34,725 bases of DNA from Cochliopodium minus. Lineage: Eukaryota; Discosea; Himatismenida; Cochliopodiidae. A program made the translations under genes and the position numbers. Shown here piece by piece: positions 1 through 10,955 of this stretch. Below the pieces are notes generated by a model. That model was not told the DNA's origin. It saw only the letters and a program-made list of their open reading frames with translations, and made no database searches. Numbering within the stretch: position 1 is the stretch's first letter; the number at the start of each line of letters is the position of its first letter. Location of the stretch: NCBI GenBank assembly GCA_024220525.1, contig JAMYWO010000059.1, positions 74,011-108,735 of the forward strand, read 5' to 3'.

Positions 1-1967
1 GTGTCATACTTTTGGAATACCTGAGAAATTAATTGATACTCCTACAATTGTTCCAAAAGAATATTTTAACAACAATTTTGTTCAACAAGTTTGTTTTAGT
101 GGTTCTATTATGGTACATATTTTTTTTTTTTTAATTATCAATTTTCTAAATTTCTTATTTTATTAAGTTTGTTTTGGATTCTGGAGGGAATGTTTACACT
201 TGCGGAAAAGGAACCCATGGTTGTATGGGGTAAACAAATTTTCTTTTTTAACAATTTAAAAATTTTTTTCATATTTGTTTTCTAATAAGACATGGAATTG
301 TGGAAGATGAAAGAAAACAACCAGAAAAAATTTCTTCTCTTTCTCCATTCAAAATAAAGTACATCGCCTGTAGTAATATTAGTTTCTTTGCATTAACAGA
401 GGATGGAATCGGTTTATTTTTTTTTCATTTATTCAAATAGTTTGTTTTAAAATTTAATTTGTTAGTTTATGGATGGGGGTTTGGAAATGTTATTGGTTTC
501 GAAATGTTAGATTTTATTGCAACTCCTACTTTAATTTCATTTGTAACAATTTTTTTTTACTTTTTTATTTTTAAAATTTTTTTATTTATTTTTAATTTTA
601 AAAAAATTTATTTTAAAAAGTGTTGTTTGTATCCGATTGAAAAAATTTGGGCGACAGATTCACAAACAGTCTTCAAGACAGAGAAAGGACACTATTACAA
701 TTTTGGACCATCCAGTGTGGAGTATGACAAAGATTGCCCCAATTTTTTGACAATGCAAAAGTCTTTTCGCATAGATAGCACCAATATTTTGGAAGACTTG
801 GATGTTGCTACCAATCATATTTTGTTTTTTGTTAAAGAACCTGCAAAAAAAGACAGTTTGAATCCTTATTACACTGAAAAAGTTTATAAAGATAAAGATT
901 ATTCTGTGAAACTAAAAAAACCAATGTAAAAATAATTTTTTTAAATTATTTTTTATTATTTAAGATTATATATTTCATTCGATTTTATTTCTTTTTTTTT
1001 TTTTCAAAAAAATAAAGTTTATCAAATAAATTTTATACTTTTGGAATTCTCTATCAAGAGAAAAACATCTGTTTACAGTATTGGCAAGAAATTGACAGTG
1101 ACAATGTGATCAAGCTTTATTCTGGTAATAATTTCCTTTTGACCTTTTGTTTCAAACTCTTTTTTTAATTTTTTTTAATTTTTTTAAAAGCTGAAAGACA
1201 TCAAATTGCACTCACTGATAAAGGTAACTTGGCTGTTAGAGGGTTAAATGAATTTGGACAACTGGGATTGGGAGACACTACTAACAGAGATGAATTTGTA
1301 TTTTATTATTTTATAATTCATTTTTTAATTTTTTTATTTTTATTTTTTATTTTTTATTTTTTTATTTTTTTATTTTTTTTATTTTTTTATTTTTTATTTT
1401 TGTTTTTTATTTTATATTGTTTATTTTTTTATAAAAAGACAGTCATCAAATCTTTGGCAAGTTGTGATGTGGTTGACATTTCTCTCGGTGCAACTCATTC
1501 ATTTGCAATAAACAAACTGGGATTGGTGTAAAATCTCACAAAATAAATTTTCTTTTTTACAAATATCAAATTTCCTATTTTTTTTTATAAAAAAAACAAT
1601 CAGGTATGGTTTTGGAGGAGGGGAAAAACCTGCTGGTGAAAATTGGACAACATTTTTTGATAATTACAACGCAGGTCAAGTTGGAGTTGGAGGTGAAAGC
1701 CAATTTTTTATTTAAAAAATTTTATTTATAATTTTATATTTAATTTTATTTTAATTTCATTTTGTTTTAACTTTAAATTATTTTAATTTTTTTTTGTTTC
1801 AATTTTTTTTTTTTTTGAAGATATGACCACCATTACAACACCTAGACTTTTACAAATTTTGTCTCCTTACAAAGTGATCAAAATAGCTTGTGGAAACATT
1901 CACACATTGTTTCTTACATCTGAAAAAGTTGTTTTCTCTGCGGGTTGTGGTAAATTTGGAAAGTTGG
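1..1967 (+). CDS. RCC1-repeat (beta-propeller) protein, partial at both ends
   Basis: Ten exons joined by phase: 1-112 (frame from base 2), 168-229, 290-411, 466-542, 621-925, 1018-1124, 1191-1297, 1439-1527, 1604-1692 and 1821-1967, about 405 codons. The joined protein shows repeated RCC1 motifs: GNVYTCGKGTHGCMG, ALTEDGIVYGWGFG, ALTDKGNLAVRGLNEFGQLG, VDISLGATHSFAINKLGLVYGFGGG (split here as read) and IKIACGNIHTLFL. RCC1 propellers act as Ran-GEFs or, more often in protists, as protein-binding scaffolds; no HECT, BTB or kinase partner is visible, so the role is unknown. The start lies left of the window. The last exon ends after GKFGKLG at a good donor (gtaaag, 1968), but no further exon is found in the T-rich tract beyond. 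The family call is strong; the exact function is not. Confidence 0.85.
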
Positions 1968-2277
1968 GTAAAGTTGTTCATCATTTCNTATTTTTTTATT
2001 TTTTTATTTTTTTATTTTTTTATTTTTTTATTTTTTTATTTTTTTATTTTTTTATTTTTTAATTTGGTTGTTTTTACTATTTTTTTTATTTTTTTTATTT
2101 TTTATTTTTTTTTATTTTTTTTTATTTTTTTATTTTTTTATTTTTTCATTTTTTTATTTTTTTATTTTTACTATTTTTTTTTTATTTTCATTATTTTCTT
2201 TTTTTCTTTTTTTCTTTTTTTTAATTTTTTTTTATTTTTTTTTATTTTGTTCGAATTGTATATTTTTATTTCTTTAC
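1968..2277. repeat. T-rich low-complexity tract with the window's only N
   Basis: Almost pure (TTTTTTTA)n-type DNA between the last recognisable exon of the RCC1 gene and the last recognisable exon of the opposing SMCR8 gene. An unresolved N sits at 1988. Both genes enter it with an open donor site and neither shows a terminal exon inside it. It may be a collapsed or wrongly joined assembly region. Confidence 0.7.
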
Positions 2278-5200
2278 CCGGAGTAAAGTAAGAACAGACC
2301 CTAATGAGATCTTCAACTTCTGTCTTTGCACTTGGTGAAGCAACAATTACCTAAAACAAAAAAAAAAATTTTCAAAAAAAATAAAATTAAAAATTAAAAT
2401 GATAATTAAAATTATTCAAAAATTGAAAATTGAAAATTAAAAATTAAAATTAATTAAAAATAATAATTAAAAATTAAAATCATAAATAAAATTGATAAAA
2501 AAATTGATAAAAATATAATTTGGAAAATTAAATTGAAAATTAAAAATGGAAAATGGAAAATTACAAATTAAAAATTAAAATTAATTAAAAATAATAATTA
2601 AAAATTAAAATCACAAATAAAATTGATAAAAATATAATTTGAAAATTAAAAATTAAAAAAATAAAAAAATAAAAAAAATAAAAAAATTATAAATAAAATT
2701 TTTTTGTACAAGAGTTCTTGACTTAAAAAGGGTATAAAGCAAATGTTTGACGAAAGAAAATCTGAGGAGTTTCTCCAAACCAAGGGAACCCCCATTTTGG
2801 GTCTGCCACAAAACAGAGACGAAAGAGTTGATCCCTAATGAGTTCTCAGCGATGCATTTGGGCAAGTAGTTATGGATGTTCAATGGATCTAAATCATCAA
2901 ACTCATCTATTTTCCAATCTTCTTCTTCTTTAGGAATTATTTCTTTTATATTTCAAAAAAAAAAAATATTATCAAAAATAATTATTTAATTATTTTTTTG
3001 AATTTTTTTTTTTTGCATTTTTAATTATTTTTTTTGTGATTATTTTAATTATTTTTATCATTGCATTTTTTTAAATTATTTTTATTTTGTTCAAAAGAAT
3101 TTGTTATCTTTCATAAAATTAGTATTTATGCATTTTTCAAATTTCTATTATTTTTTGATTTTTTTTTTGTTTTCTATTCAAAGTGGAATTTTTTTTTTTT
3201 TTTTTACCATTCTGGGGAGGAGGAGGTTTGTTATAACTGCTAAAACTGTGGTGCTTATAATCATTATTACTGTTATGATGAAGATTGATCTCATTTTGGG
3301 AAATCTGATTAATCTCAATATTTTTATTATTATCATTGATATTATTATTAATTTCATCGATATTTTTATCATTTTCATTGATAATTTTATTAATTTCATT
3401 ATTATTAGTCTCATTGTTATTTTCTTTGTTATTAATAATATGATTGTTATTTTCTTTGTTATTATTAATATTATTATTAATGTTATTGTTGTTTTCAGGG
3501 AATTTGAAGCTGGAGAAGCTGTTTTGGTTGCTGGGAGGGTTGAAGAGGACGGGGTTGTGAGGGTTGCTGAGGTTGAAGTTGTTGGGTTGGTGCAGGTCAT
3601 AGTGGTTGTTCTTTTGATGTTTTGAAATGATGTCTTGTGTATGGTAAAGTGTTGCCAAATCCAAAGAACTGTTGGTAAAATAATAAAATATTTAAAAAAT
3701 GAAAAATTAACAAGAAAAAAACAAAAAATTAACAAATAAAAATAAAATTAAATAAAAGATTCAAAAATTTTAAAAAAATAAAAATAAAATAAAAATAAAA
3801 ATTAACAAGAAAAAAAATAAAAAAATAAAAAAATAAAAAAAATAAAAAAATAAAAAAAAAAATTAAAAAGAAAAAAAAATAAAAATAAAAAAATTTTAAA
3901 ATAAAAATTTCTAAAATAAAATAATTAAATAAAAACAAAAAAAAAAAAAAAAATAAAAATTAAAAATAAATTTTTAACCTTGTGTTACTTGTGTTGAAAA
4001 ATCCTCGAAAAGTTCGAGGAAGAGTAAGGACAAACTGTTGAAGGAAGAAGTATTCATATCCTCCGACTCTGTATCCGATTCTGGGAATGCATTCCGTTGT
4101 TTCTGCTTAAAATATAAACTAAAGAAATTGTGATTTTTTTAGTAAAAATTTTTTTTTGATCATTTAAATTGATGCATTTTTGATTTTGATTTTATGTATT
4201 TATTATTTTTATTATTTTTAATATGATATATATTTTTTAAAACAATTCAATAATTTTAGTTTTTTATTTTTTATTTTTTAATTATTTTTATTATTGCATT
4301 TAAATTGATTTTTTTATTTTTTTTATATTTTTATTTTTATATTATTATTTTATTTTTTTAAAAATAATTCAATCATTTTAGTAAATTTTATTTTTTGATT
4401 CATTTTTATTTGTTATTATTTAAATTGATGTTTTTTGATTTTTTATTTTAAATTTTTTGATTATTTTTTTACTTTGTTTATTTGCTTCCCAGTTAAAGTT
4501 GATGAGAGGAGAATGACCCAAAACCAAAGCAGAAGAAGGATGACTCATGATGAGAGTATCCTCTTCCTCCAACATGAGAATCATGGAAGATCTCTTGAAA
4601 TGCAGTTGGATTCTGTTAATCACTTTTTGGGCCACAAGGTATTGGTCTTCCGTCAATGTATCTATGTTCCTCAATGTTTTACCCGACAAACTTGCCACTT
4701 GTTTAACCTAACAAAAAAAAATTAAAAATTAAAAATTGATAATTTGAAATTTAAATAAAAAACAATAAAAAAAAAATCAAGAAAAAAAAAAACAATAAAA
4801 AATTATATTTAAAAAATGATAGAATAAAAAAAATTTAAAAATAATAGAATTTTTACAGTTTTGACAATCTTTGGCTTATAAGATGGTATTCCGAGTCTTC
4901 TTGTGATTTGTTCTATTAGATTTTGATCATCAACAGGCTCTTCATGTTTGTCCTCCTCTTTGCTGAGATTACCGCCAGAAGTACTGACAAAAAAGAAAGA
5001 AAATTTGATAAAATTTTTTATTTCCTAAAAAAAAAAAAAGAAAAAACTTTTTTTTTAAAAAAATCATTTACTGTTTGTCCTTGAAATGTTCTTGTAAATT
5101 TTCCAAGCTAATCTCGTTTTCTTTAGTGGTATTATTATCTCCTCCAATATCAACAGGCAAAGTAGTTGCATTATTAAGAGTATCTGTTGTATTAGTAGCA

Positions 5201-6718
5201 ATAGTAGATCCTTCTCCCTCATTACTCTCCTTATTATCAGAAGTATCAGTTGTGTTTGTCTCCGTACTTGTTATATTGAGATCATTTTCTTTGCTTGGAG
5301 TTTCATTATTGACAAAACTGTCATTGGAGATATGTCGATCACTGCTGTTGTTATGGATGCTGTTGTTGCTGTTGTTAGGACTTTCTAAGCTGTTCTCCGC
5401 AAAATTTTCGACACTCTTGTTTTTCTCGTCCATTTCGGAGGATTCCTCCTCTGTGTAAAAAATGTTGCTTTCTCCACTAGTTGGTTTTTTATTCCTGAAA
5501 TATTCTCCCATTTCTCCAATATGATCTTCTTCTATACTTTTTCTTTAATTTTTTTTTTTCAAAAAAAAGATTAATAATTTTTTTTCAAAAAAAAGATTAT
5601 TAATTTTTCTGAGAACAAAAAAATATAAAGTTTACAATTTGTTTCTTAATGGAGCTTGTTGTGATAATTTATCATGCATTTGTGAAAGATCAATCAATTG
5701 AGATGAAATAGATTTATCCTGTGATGATAAAATTAAAATTTTAATATCAATAAATTAAATATATGATTTTATTTCTCTGAAAAATTAATTATTTTATTTG
5801 ATATTTGTTTGATGAGATGTATTTACCAATGAATTATGATCGAATGACTTATTTTTATTTGTTAATTCTTGAGTATAGGTGATATCTGCAATCTTCTTCA
5901 ATAAATCTTCTCTGAACAAACCATAATTCCCTGCTTTGAAGATTTGGGAGACATTTGAGAAACATTTGAGCATCTTGGTGAAATTATTCATCACCTTCTC
6001 GGAATCTTTCGTTAGATAAGTTATACAAAGGGGTCTGACATATCCTCTTGCTTGCAAATCCAATAATGTAACGTGATGGACCTATAAATTTATAAATTAA
6101 CATCTCATCAAGATAATACATCTCTTTAATCGAATTATAAAGTATATATTGTTATATTGTTATTTATGAAACAATATTTGATGATATTTTTGAAAAAATG
6201 AAAAATAATTCCAAATTACATAACAATATACATCCTGCTCTGGTTCATGCATCACCTATATTGAAAAAAAAATTAGAAAAGATTATAAATATCTATATAT
6301 TTGGTAAATATGGTGAAGTAATATTATTGAGAATGAAAGATTTATCAATGATTTTTCTATTCAGTTATAAAAATTTAATCCATGTTTAGAATTCGTTTTC
6401 AAATATTAGAGATATAATGATTGTTATGTTTATTATCTTCTTCCTCATTCAATAAATAAAATTTATTTTTTTAATTTTTCTTACCACTTGGGCATCTTCT
6501 CCAAAGAGTGCAGATGAACTTTTGGCTTGATGATCAGATGTATGTATCTTCAAAACGAATGATTGCAAATCAAAGGTCCCAGATGAATCAGGTGGAAAAA
6601 TTTCAAGGACCATAGGCCCGACTATTTCTGAAAATTCTGATATCACAATGAAATCTTCTTCAAATGTAGGTGTTTCTTCCTTATTATTTTTAGGTGTTTC
6701 TTCTTTGTTTTCTCTCAT
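2278..6718 (-). CDS. SMCR8: SMCR8-like protein (Longin-DENN, C9orf72-complex partner), 3'-incomplete
   Basis: Exons, 5' to 3' on the minus strand: 6718-6485, 6255-6220 (36 nt), 6081-5827, 5718-5636, 5542-5072, 4983-4857, 4707-4473, 4105-3979, 3668-3208, 2942-2710, 2350-2278, about 778 codons. The N-terminal Longin part carries DFIVISEFSEIVGP (about residue 22), GTFDLQSFVLKI, YVHHVTLLDLQARGYVRP and a following basic/acidic helix; these match the SMCR8 N-terminus closely in order and spacing. A Ser/Thr/Asn-rich linker (about 205-400) precedes a DENN-like half with YEYFFLQQFVLTLPRTFRG, an Asn-rich insert (about 523-676) and SLGINSFVSVLWQTQNGG. SMCR8 with C9orf72 (and WDR41 in animals) acts in autophagy and lysosome signalling as a GAP for small GTPases. 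C9orf72 is not in this window. The last exon stops at a donor (CCGG|gtaaag) with no following exon, so the C-terminus is missing. Confidence 0.85.
2437..2650. repeat. Direct repeat, about 75-90 bp, in an SMCR8 intron
   Basis: The stretch at about 2437-2530 recurs at about 2567-2650 with few changes; the shared core is attaattaaaaataataatt, followed by a run ending in ataaaattgataaaaatata. It lies inside the intron at 2351-2709, so it looks like a local tandem duplication of intron sequence with a spacing near 130 bp. Confidence 0.6.
3208..3668 (-). other. Asn-rich exon of the SMCR8 gene
   Basis: Exon 9 encodes about 153 residues dominated by Asn with Ile, Lys and Glu (runs of N3-N4), then a Pro-rich end. 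Two overlapping long frames exist here, but only the frame beginning SSLDLATLYHTQDI joins both neighbouring exons in phase. Such tracts are common in AT-rich protist genomes; this one is probably a disordered insert in the DENN half. Confidence 0.75.
6220..6255 (-). other. 36-nt internal exon of the SMCR8 gene
   Basis: Flanked by atatag on the acceptor side and gtaatt on the donor side. It encodes VMHEPEQDVYCY and joins DAQV to VHHVTLLDL in phase 0. Known SMCR8 proteins have a segment of the same length between the KVV-type strand and the VHHLTL motif, so skipping this exon would delete conserved core. Confidence 0.8.
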
Positions 6719-7014
6719 TTTTTTTGATTGCTCAATAATAATGGATTCTCTTTAATATATTTTTCAAATACAACCAGCAAAAAAAATTTTATGAATTTGT
6801 CGATTATATTTCCAAAATAAGCAAACAAATTGAGATATAATGAACAACTATTTTTTTTTTTGTTTTCCAATTTTCTCCCAAATATAAAATAATACTCACA
6901 AAAATTAAAAAAAAATTTCTTTTTTTCTTTTTCCTATACTTATTCTTTTTTAGTTTTCATTATTAAAAAAGAGACTCAAATTTTTTGAATATTCACTCAA
7001 TATCTACTCCAGAA
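6719..7014. promoter_or_regulatory. Divergent intergenic region SMCR8 / TTLL
   Basis: 296 bp between two start codons pointing away from each other; it must hold both promoters and 5' leaders. It is AT-rich with several TATA-like words, for example around 6878, and a T/C-rich run before the TTLL ATG. No element can be assigned with confidence. Confidence 0.45.
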
Positions 7015-9640
7015 ATGAACACAAATAAATTCATTTTGATGATATTTCTTTATTTGATTTCATGTTACATCTCTTTTTGTGATGCAAAGCACAGATTCAC
7101 TATAGAAGCGGCATTTGCAAAAAATGTACCCATCAGAGAGGCATTGCTATCCAGAAATTGGATAGAGAACAAGAAATCATGGAGCCCTGTTTACAAATTG
7201 AAATGGGGATGGTCAAAAGAAGAATTGGAACAGTTGGATGAAAGAAAAATCTACAATCATTTCGCTAATTTTGTAAAATAAAACAAAAAACTATTTTGTA
7301 TCATTTAATTTCAACTGATCTATGGAATATCTTCTTTTTTTACAAGAATTATATTTGGAAAATCCATTCCCATCAATCAATTCATTGGGAAACCATCTTA
7401 TCTTTATTAATTTTTTATTTGAAAGAATATTTTTTTAATAATAATTTCAAAACAAATTGATATGAAAACTAATCAAAATAATCAAAAAAAAATAAATAAA
7501 ACATTGATTTCATAATGGGCTTGACCACCACTTTGAATCAAGTTAAATATTTTTAAATTTAAAAGTTTGAAAAAAAAAAAAATTATCAAAACAATTTTTT
7601 TAAAAAAAAAAATTAAAATTATCCAATGAAGATTTTTTAAAGAAAATTTATTAAATTTAATTCTTGTTTTTTCCATTTCCTCAATTTTAATTTGAAGGAC
7701 CAAGTAGGAACAAAATGGGGACTCCATTTCAACTTGGAAAATAAAAACAAAGAGCAGGAAAATTTTGGGGTGGCAGAGTTTTATCCGAGAGCATACTATC
7801 TGTGCTCCAAAGAAGAAAAAGAAGAAAAGAAAGTGGATGAGAAGGTGTTTTGTCAGAATGATCTTTTCATCAAAGATTTCGAAAGAAATTCTGTCAATCA
7901 GACCAACATTTTGACGGATGAACAGTTGGATCCCATTTATCAAAACTTTAACTCTTTCTATAATATCAGTCAAAATCCTCAAATCCATCCTAAACAACCT
8001 ATTGACGGAAATAAGTAATACAATTTTTTTTTTATTTTTTTATCATTTTATTTTTTTTTTTTGTTATATTTTATTTTTTATTTTTATTTTATTTTGTTTT
8101 ATTTTGTTTTTAGTTAATTTCTGTATTTTTTTATTTTTTTTTTATATTATTATTTATTTATTTATTTGTTTTTTTTTTATTTTTTTATTTAAATTTTTTT
8201 TTTATTTACTTATTTTTATTTTTTGTTATCTTTTTCAGAAATATTTGGATTTTGAAACCTATATCGGGAACAAGAGGTAAAATAAAATTTCAATTAAAAA
8301 TAAATCCAATAGTCGCTGATGTAACATTATTTAGGAGTGGGAATACAGGTTGTCGATAAAGTAGGAGATGCTTTTGACATTGTCAAAAAAGAAAACAGTT
8401 CTTTCTTGATTCAAAAATACATCGAAAACCCTCTCTTACTTTTAAAAAGAAAATTTGATATCAGAATGTAAATGAATTATTTCATATTTTTAGTTTTTTT
8501 ATTTTTTTATTTTTATGTATTTTTTATTAAATTTTTTATTAAATTTTATTTTAAATTTATTTTAAATTTTTTATTAAATTTTTTTTATGATACTTTTTTA
8601 TTATTCTTTTTTAATTTTCATTATTAATTCAAAAAATAAAAATGAAGATTTGTATTAATAGCAAGTTTAGATCCTCTGGTTGTGTTTTTAAATTCTGACT
8701 GTTATTTAAGGTTTCAAAAATTTCAAAATTATTTTTGATAACCACATTAAATTATTTTTTCAAAAAAAAAAATAATTTTAAGGTTCAGGTAAGAAATTTA
8801 AAAAAGAAATTTTTTTTTTTTTGGAGTTTTTTATGAATTTTTTTTTATTTAAAAAAAATCAGTTCAGTCGAATATGACACAGAAAATCTCAACGATCTTT
8901 TCGTTCATTTAACAAATCACCAAATCCAAAAAATGTACAAACCTTCAGATTCCATCAACAAAAAGAAAACGATTGATTTTGAAGAAGAAAATCTTCCAAA
9001 ATTAATTAAAAACCAATTAAGCATTGAAAATACGAAGAAATATTTAAAACATTTTTATGGCAAAGATTTGAGCTTTTGGGATGACCATGTTTTTCCTAAG
9101 ATCAAAGACATTGCCGTCAAGGTTGGTCAATCTTGGCCTGAGAAGAAAATTTTTCACAGGAAAAACAGTTTTGAATTGTTGGGTCTTGACATCATGCTCG
9201 ATCAAAATTTTAATCCTTATTTATTAGGTTATATTTATTTAAATTTTTTAATAATTTAAAATATTTAAATATTTTTTTTAATAAAAAAAAAAAAGAGGTA
9301 AATACAAACCCTGGTAATGAATATTTTTTATCATATTTTTTTGTTAAATATTTCTTTATTATTTCATTTATTATTTCTATCATATTTTTTTTAAAAATTT
9401 TTTTTTATTTCATTTATTATTTCTAATTAATTTTTTTATTATTTTTTTGTATTTTTGAAAGGACTCCATCTTTTAACTGATGTTGTCAATGTACATCATA
9501 GAGAGGCTGTGGATGGAATCTTCAAAGTGTTTTTGGACAATGAGGCCTCCTGGAGAGAAAAGCACTTCCCTGAACAAATCAGTCTAGAAGATCAGAAAAA
9601 ATTGTTTGGAAACTGGAGATACATACACAAGTCTCATTAA
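7015..9640 (+). CDS. Tubulin-tyrosine-ligase-like (TTLL) ATP-grasp enzyme with N-terminal signal-like segment
   Basis: Nine exons: 7015-7272, 7698-8014, 8239-8276, 8335-8467, 8648-8710, 8783-8788 (6 nt), 8863-9227, 9296-9313 (18 nt) and 9462-9640; 458 aa. TTLL enzymes use ATP to ligate Glu, Gly or Tyr to proteins, mainly tubulin tails. Family motifs appear in order: NHF and GTKWGLHFNL, ILKPISGTRGVGIQVV (about 195-210), QKYIENPLLL with KFDIR, YLRFSSVEY, HLTNHQIQK and GLDIMLD followed by LLEVNTNPGLHLLTD (about 391-405), which carries the metal-binding Glu and Asn. The first 24 residues (MNTNKFILMIFLYLISCYIS, then FCDA) look like a signal peptide, odd for a tubulin modifier. The ATG at 7015 is the only one in this exon upstream of the conserved region. 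It converges on EMC7, 99 bp away. Confidence 0.9.
7273..7697 (+). other. Long first intron of the TTLL gene
   Basis: 425 nt. The flanking exons join ANF to DQVGTKWGL in phase 0, matching the continuous family motif NHF-x5-TK-x-GL, so no exon is needed. A minus-strand frame across 7482-7997 overlaps the next exon and is taken as a shadow. Confidence 0.7.
8783..8788 (+). other. 6-nt microexon of the TTLL gene
   Basis: gttcag flanked by aag on the left and gtaaga on the right. It supplies the third base of Arg, all of Phe and two bases of Ser in YLRFSSVEY. Skipping it keeps the frame but deletes the Arg-Phe of the conserved LR-F/Y-S motif of TTLL enzymes. Confidence 0.75.
9296..9313 (+). other. 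18-nt microexon encoding the TTLL metal-binding motif
   Basis: Flanked by aaaag and gtaatg. It encodes EVNTNPG (first and last codons split), which carries the catalytic Glu and Asn of the ATP-grasp fold. Its identity is fixed by this near-invariant motif. Confidence 0.85.
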
Positions 9641-9739
9641 AAATAAAATATTTAAATAAAAAAAAAAACTAAAAAAAATATTTGATAAAAATATTTTAAT
9701 AAATAAACAAAAATTTTTATTTTAATAAAAGTTATTTTT

Positions 9740-10701
9740 TCAATTTTCTTTCTTGTCATCATTACTCATGAATGCATTTCTTATTTCGTTTTCGTCTATA
9801 CCAGCAATGGAGCTGTTCAAAAAGTAGACCACTGCGATACCTCCGATCATGATGAGGACCATGGGGCTCTGAAAGATTCCTAACAAGTCCATGTGTTCTC
9901 TTTGTAAATACATATTCTTGGTTTTGATGGCATCTATTACGATTGGTGATTTCAATTTTTTCTCGTTGTTTAATAATACGTATGTATCTTTTCCAACATT
10001 CAATTTGATCTGAATTTTGTTTTTTTTTTTGCTGATATTAGTATCATGTCATTATTTATAAGAAATCTCTTATTATTTTGATTAATTTGCTTTATTTATT
10101 TTCTCACAGCTCCATTTTTTTAATTATATTTAATATGTGAGCTATTATAGGATAATTGATATTCTTTATTTGAGATTTTTACGTATCTCCACAATTAAAT
10201 ATTAGATAATTGGCTTTCATCATTTGTATGAAAATCAAATATGGTAACCATTATCCATAATTCTAGTTCTTAATAAGTTAACACGTGATTATGTTTGATA
10301 TGTATTTATATTTTGTCAGATATTTCAGCAAATATAGTTTTTTTTTAAAGGATATCCTCTATTTTATGATACTTACATTTGGGAATTCCAATTTGGTATT
10401 GATTATCTCCAAATTATATACTCCTTCATTCAAATGATAAAGGACAAATTGACCATTACTTCTAACATGTGTTTTGGAAGTATCACCATTTGAATCAGTG
10501 ATCAATACACTGATATCTGAAAGATCATCTTGAATGGGGATGTTTTAAAACGAAATTTTTTTAGAGATAATCAAGGATATTGTTTTTACGTAGTGATGGA
10601 GCAAATATACGGATAGGAATAGAATATGTTTGAATTGATGTATTTGAAAAAGCTGTTCCTAAAATAAAAATAAAAAGAAAAGATATTATTTTAAGTGACA
10701 T
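9740..10701 (-). CDS. EMC7: ER membrane protein complex subunit 7 homologue
   Basis: Three exons: 10701-10590, 10528-10377 and 10009-9740; 177 aa, stop TGA. EMC inserts tail-anchored and multipass proteins into the ER membrane, and EMC7 is a peripheral lumenal beta-sandwich subunit with one TM anchor. The sequence shows a signal peptide (MSLKIISFLFIFILGTAFS), a carboxypeptidase-regulatory-like beta domain with SNGQFVLYHLNEGVYNLEI (about 66-84), then the family's C-terminal block: GIFQSPMVLIMIGGIAVVYF (about 132-151), containing the TM, followed by acidic residues and NAFMSN. It is shorter than animal EMC7 (about 240 aa). The intron between exons 2 and 3 is 367 nt; its flanks join FPN to IKLNVG smoothly, so nothing seems missing. 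It is divergent from the TTD14-like gene with 254 bp between start codons. Confidence 0.88.
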
Positions 10702-10955
10702 TTTTTTTTTTAATTGAATATATTGGATTTATTTAAAGATTATTGAAGGATAGAATGATGATGATCAACTATAAAAGGTTTATTCAAATATTAACAATCA
10801 TTTATTAATTTCGTTATGAAGAAATAATAAAATTTTGGGGTGAGTGTATCAGATTATCTTCTTAAATCGTTCATCCTCAACCTTCCGTTTAATAAATACT
10901 AATTCAAAGAAAACTAAACCTGGAATTGGAAAAATAAAAAATAAAGAAAAAAAAG
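10702..10955. promoter_or_regulatory. Divergent intergenic region EMC7 / TTD14-like
   Basis: 254 bp between opposing start codons, less T-monotonous than introns. It must serve as promoter for both genes. An A-rich leader (aaataaagaaaaaaaag) precedes the ATG at 10956. No specific motif is identified. Confidence 0.4.

Noticed and set aside
3101-3625. 174-codon plus-strand ORF with Ile/Val-rich repeats
   Set aside because: Antisense shadow of the Asn-rich SMCR8 exon (AAT/ATT repeats).
3178-3735. 185-codon minus-strand ORF overlapping the Asn-rich exon in another frame
   Set aside because: Only the Asn-rich frame joins neighbouring exons in phase; this one is Ile/Lys/Thr shadow of the same repeats.
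5075-5458. 127-codon plus-strand Leu/Val/Ser-rich ORF, like a membrane protein
   Set aside because: Antisense of the Ser/Thr/Asn-rich SMCR8 linker exon; the apparent TM character comes from complementing Asn/Glu codons.
6198-6389. 63-codon plus-strand ORF in the SMCR8 region
   Set aside because: It lies opposite the 36-nt SMCR8 exon and intron sequence, matches no family and has no splice partners.
7482-7997. 171-codon minus-strand ORF
   Set aside because: It overlaps the second TTLL exon in antisense; its content is T-run-derived Phe/Ile/Leu.
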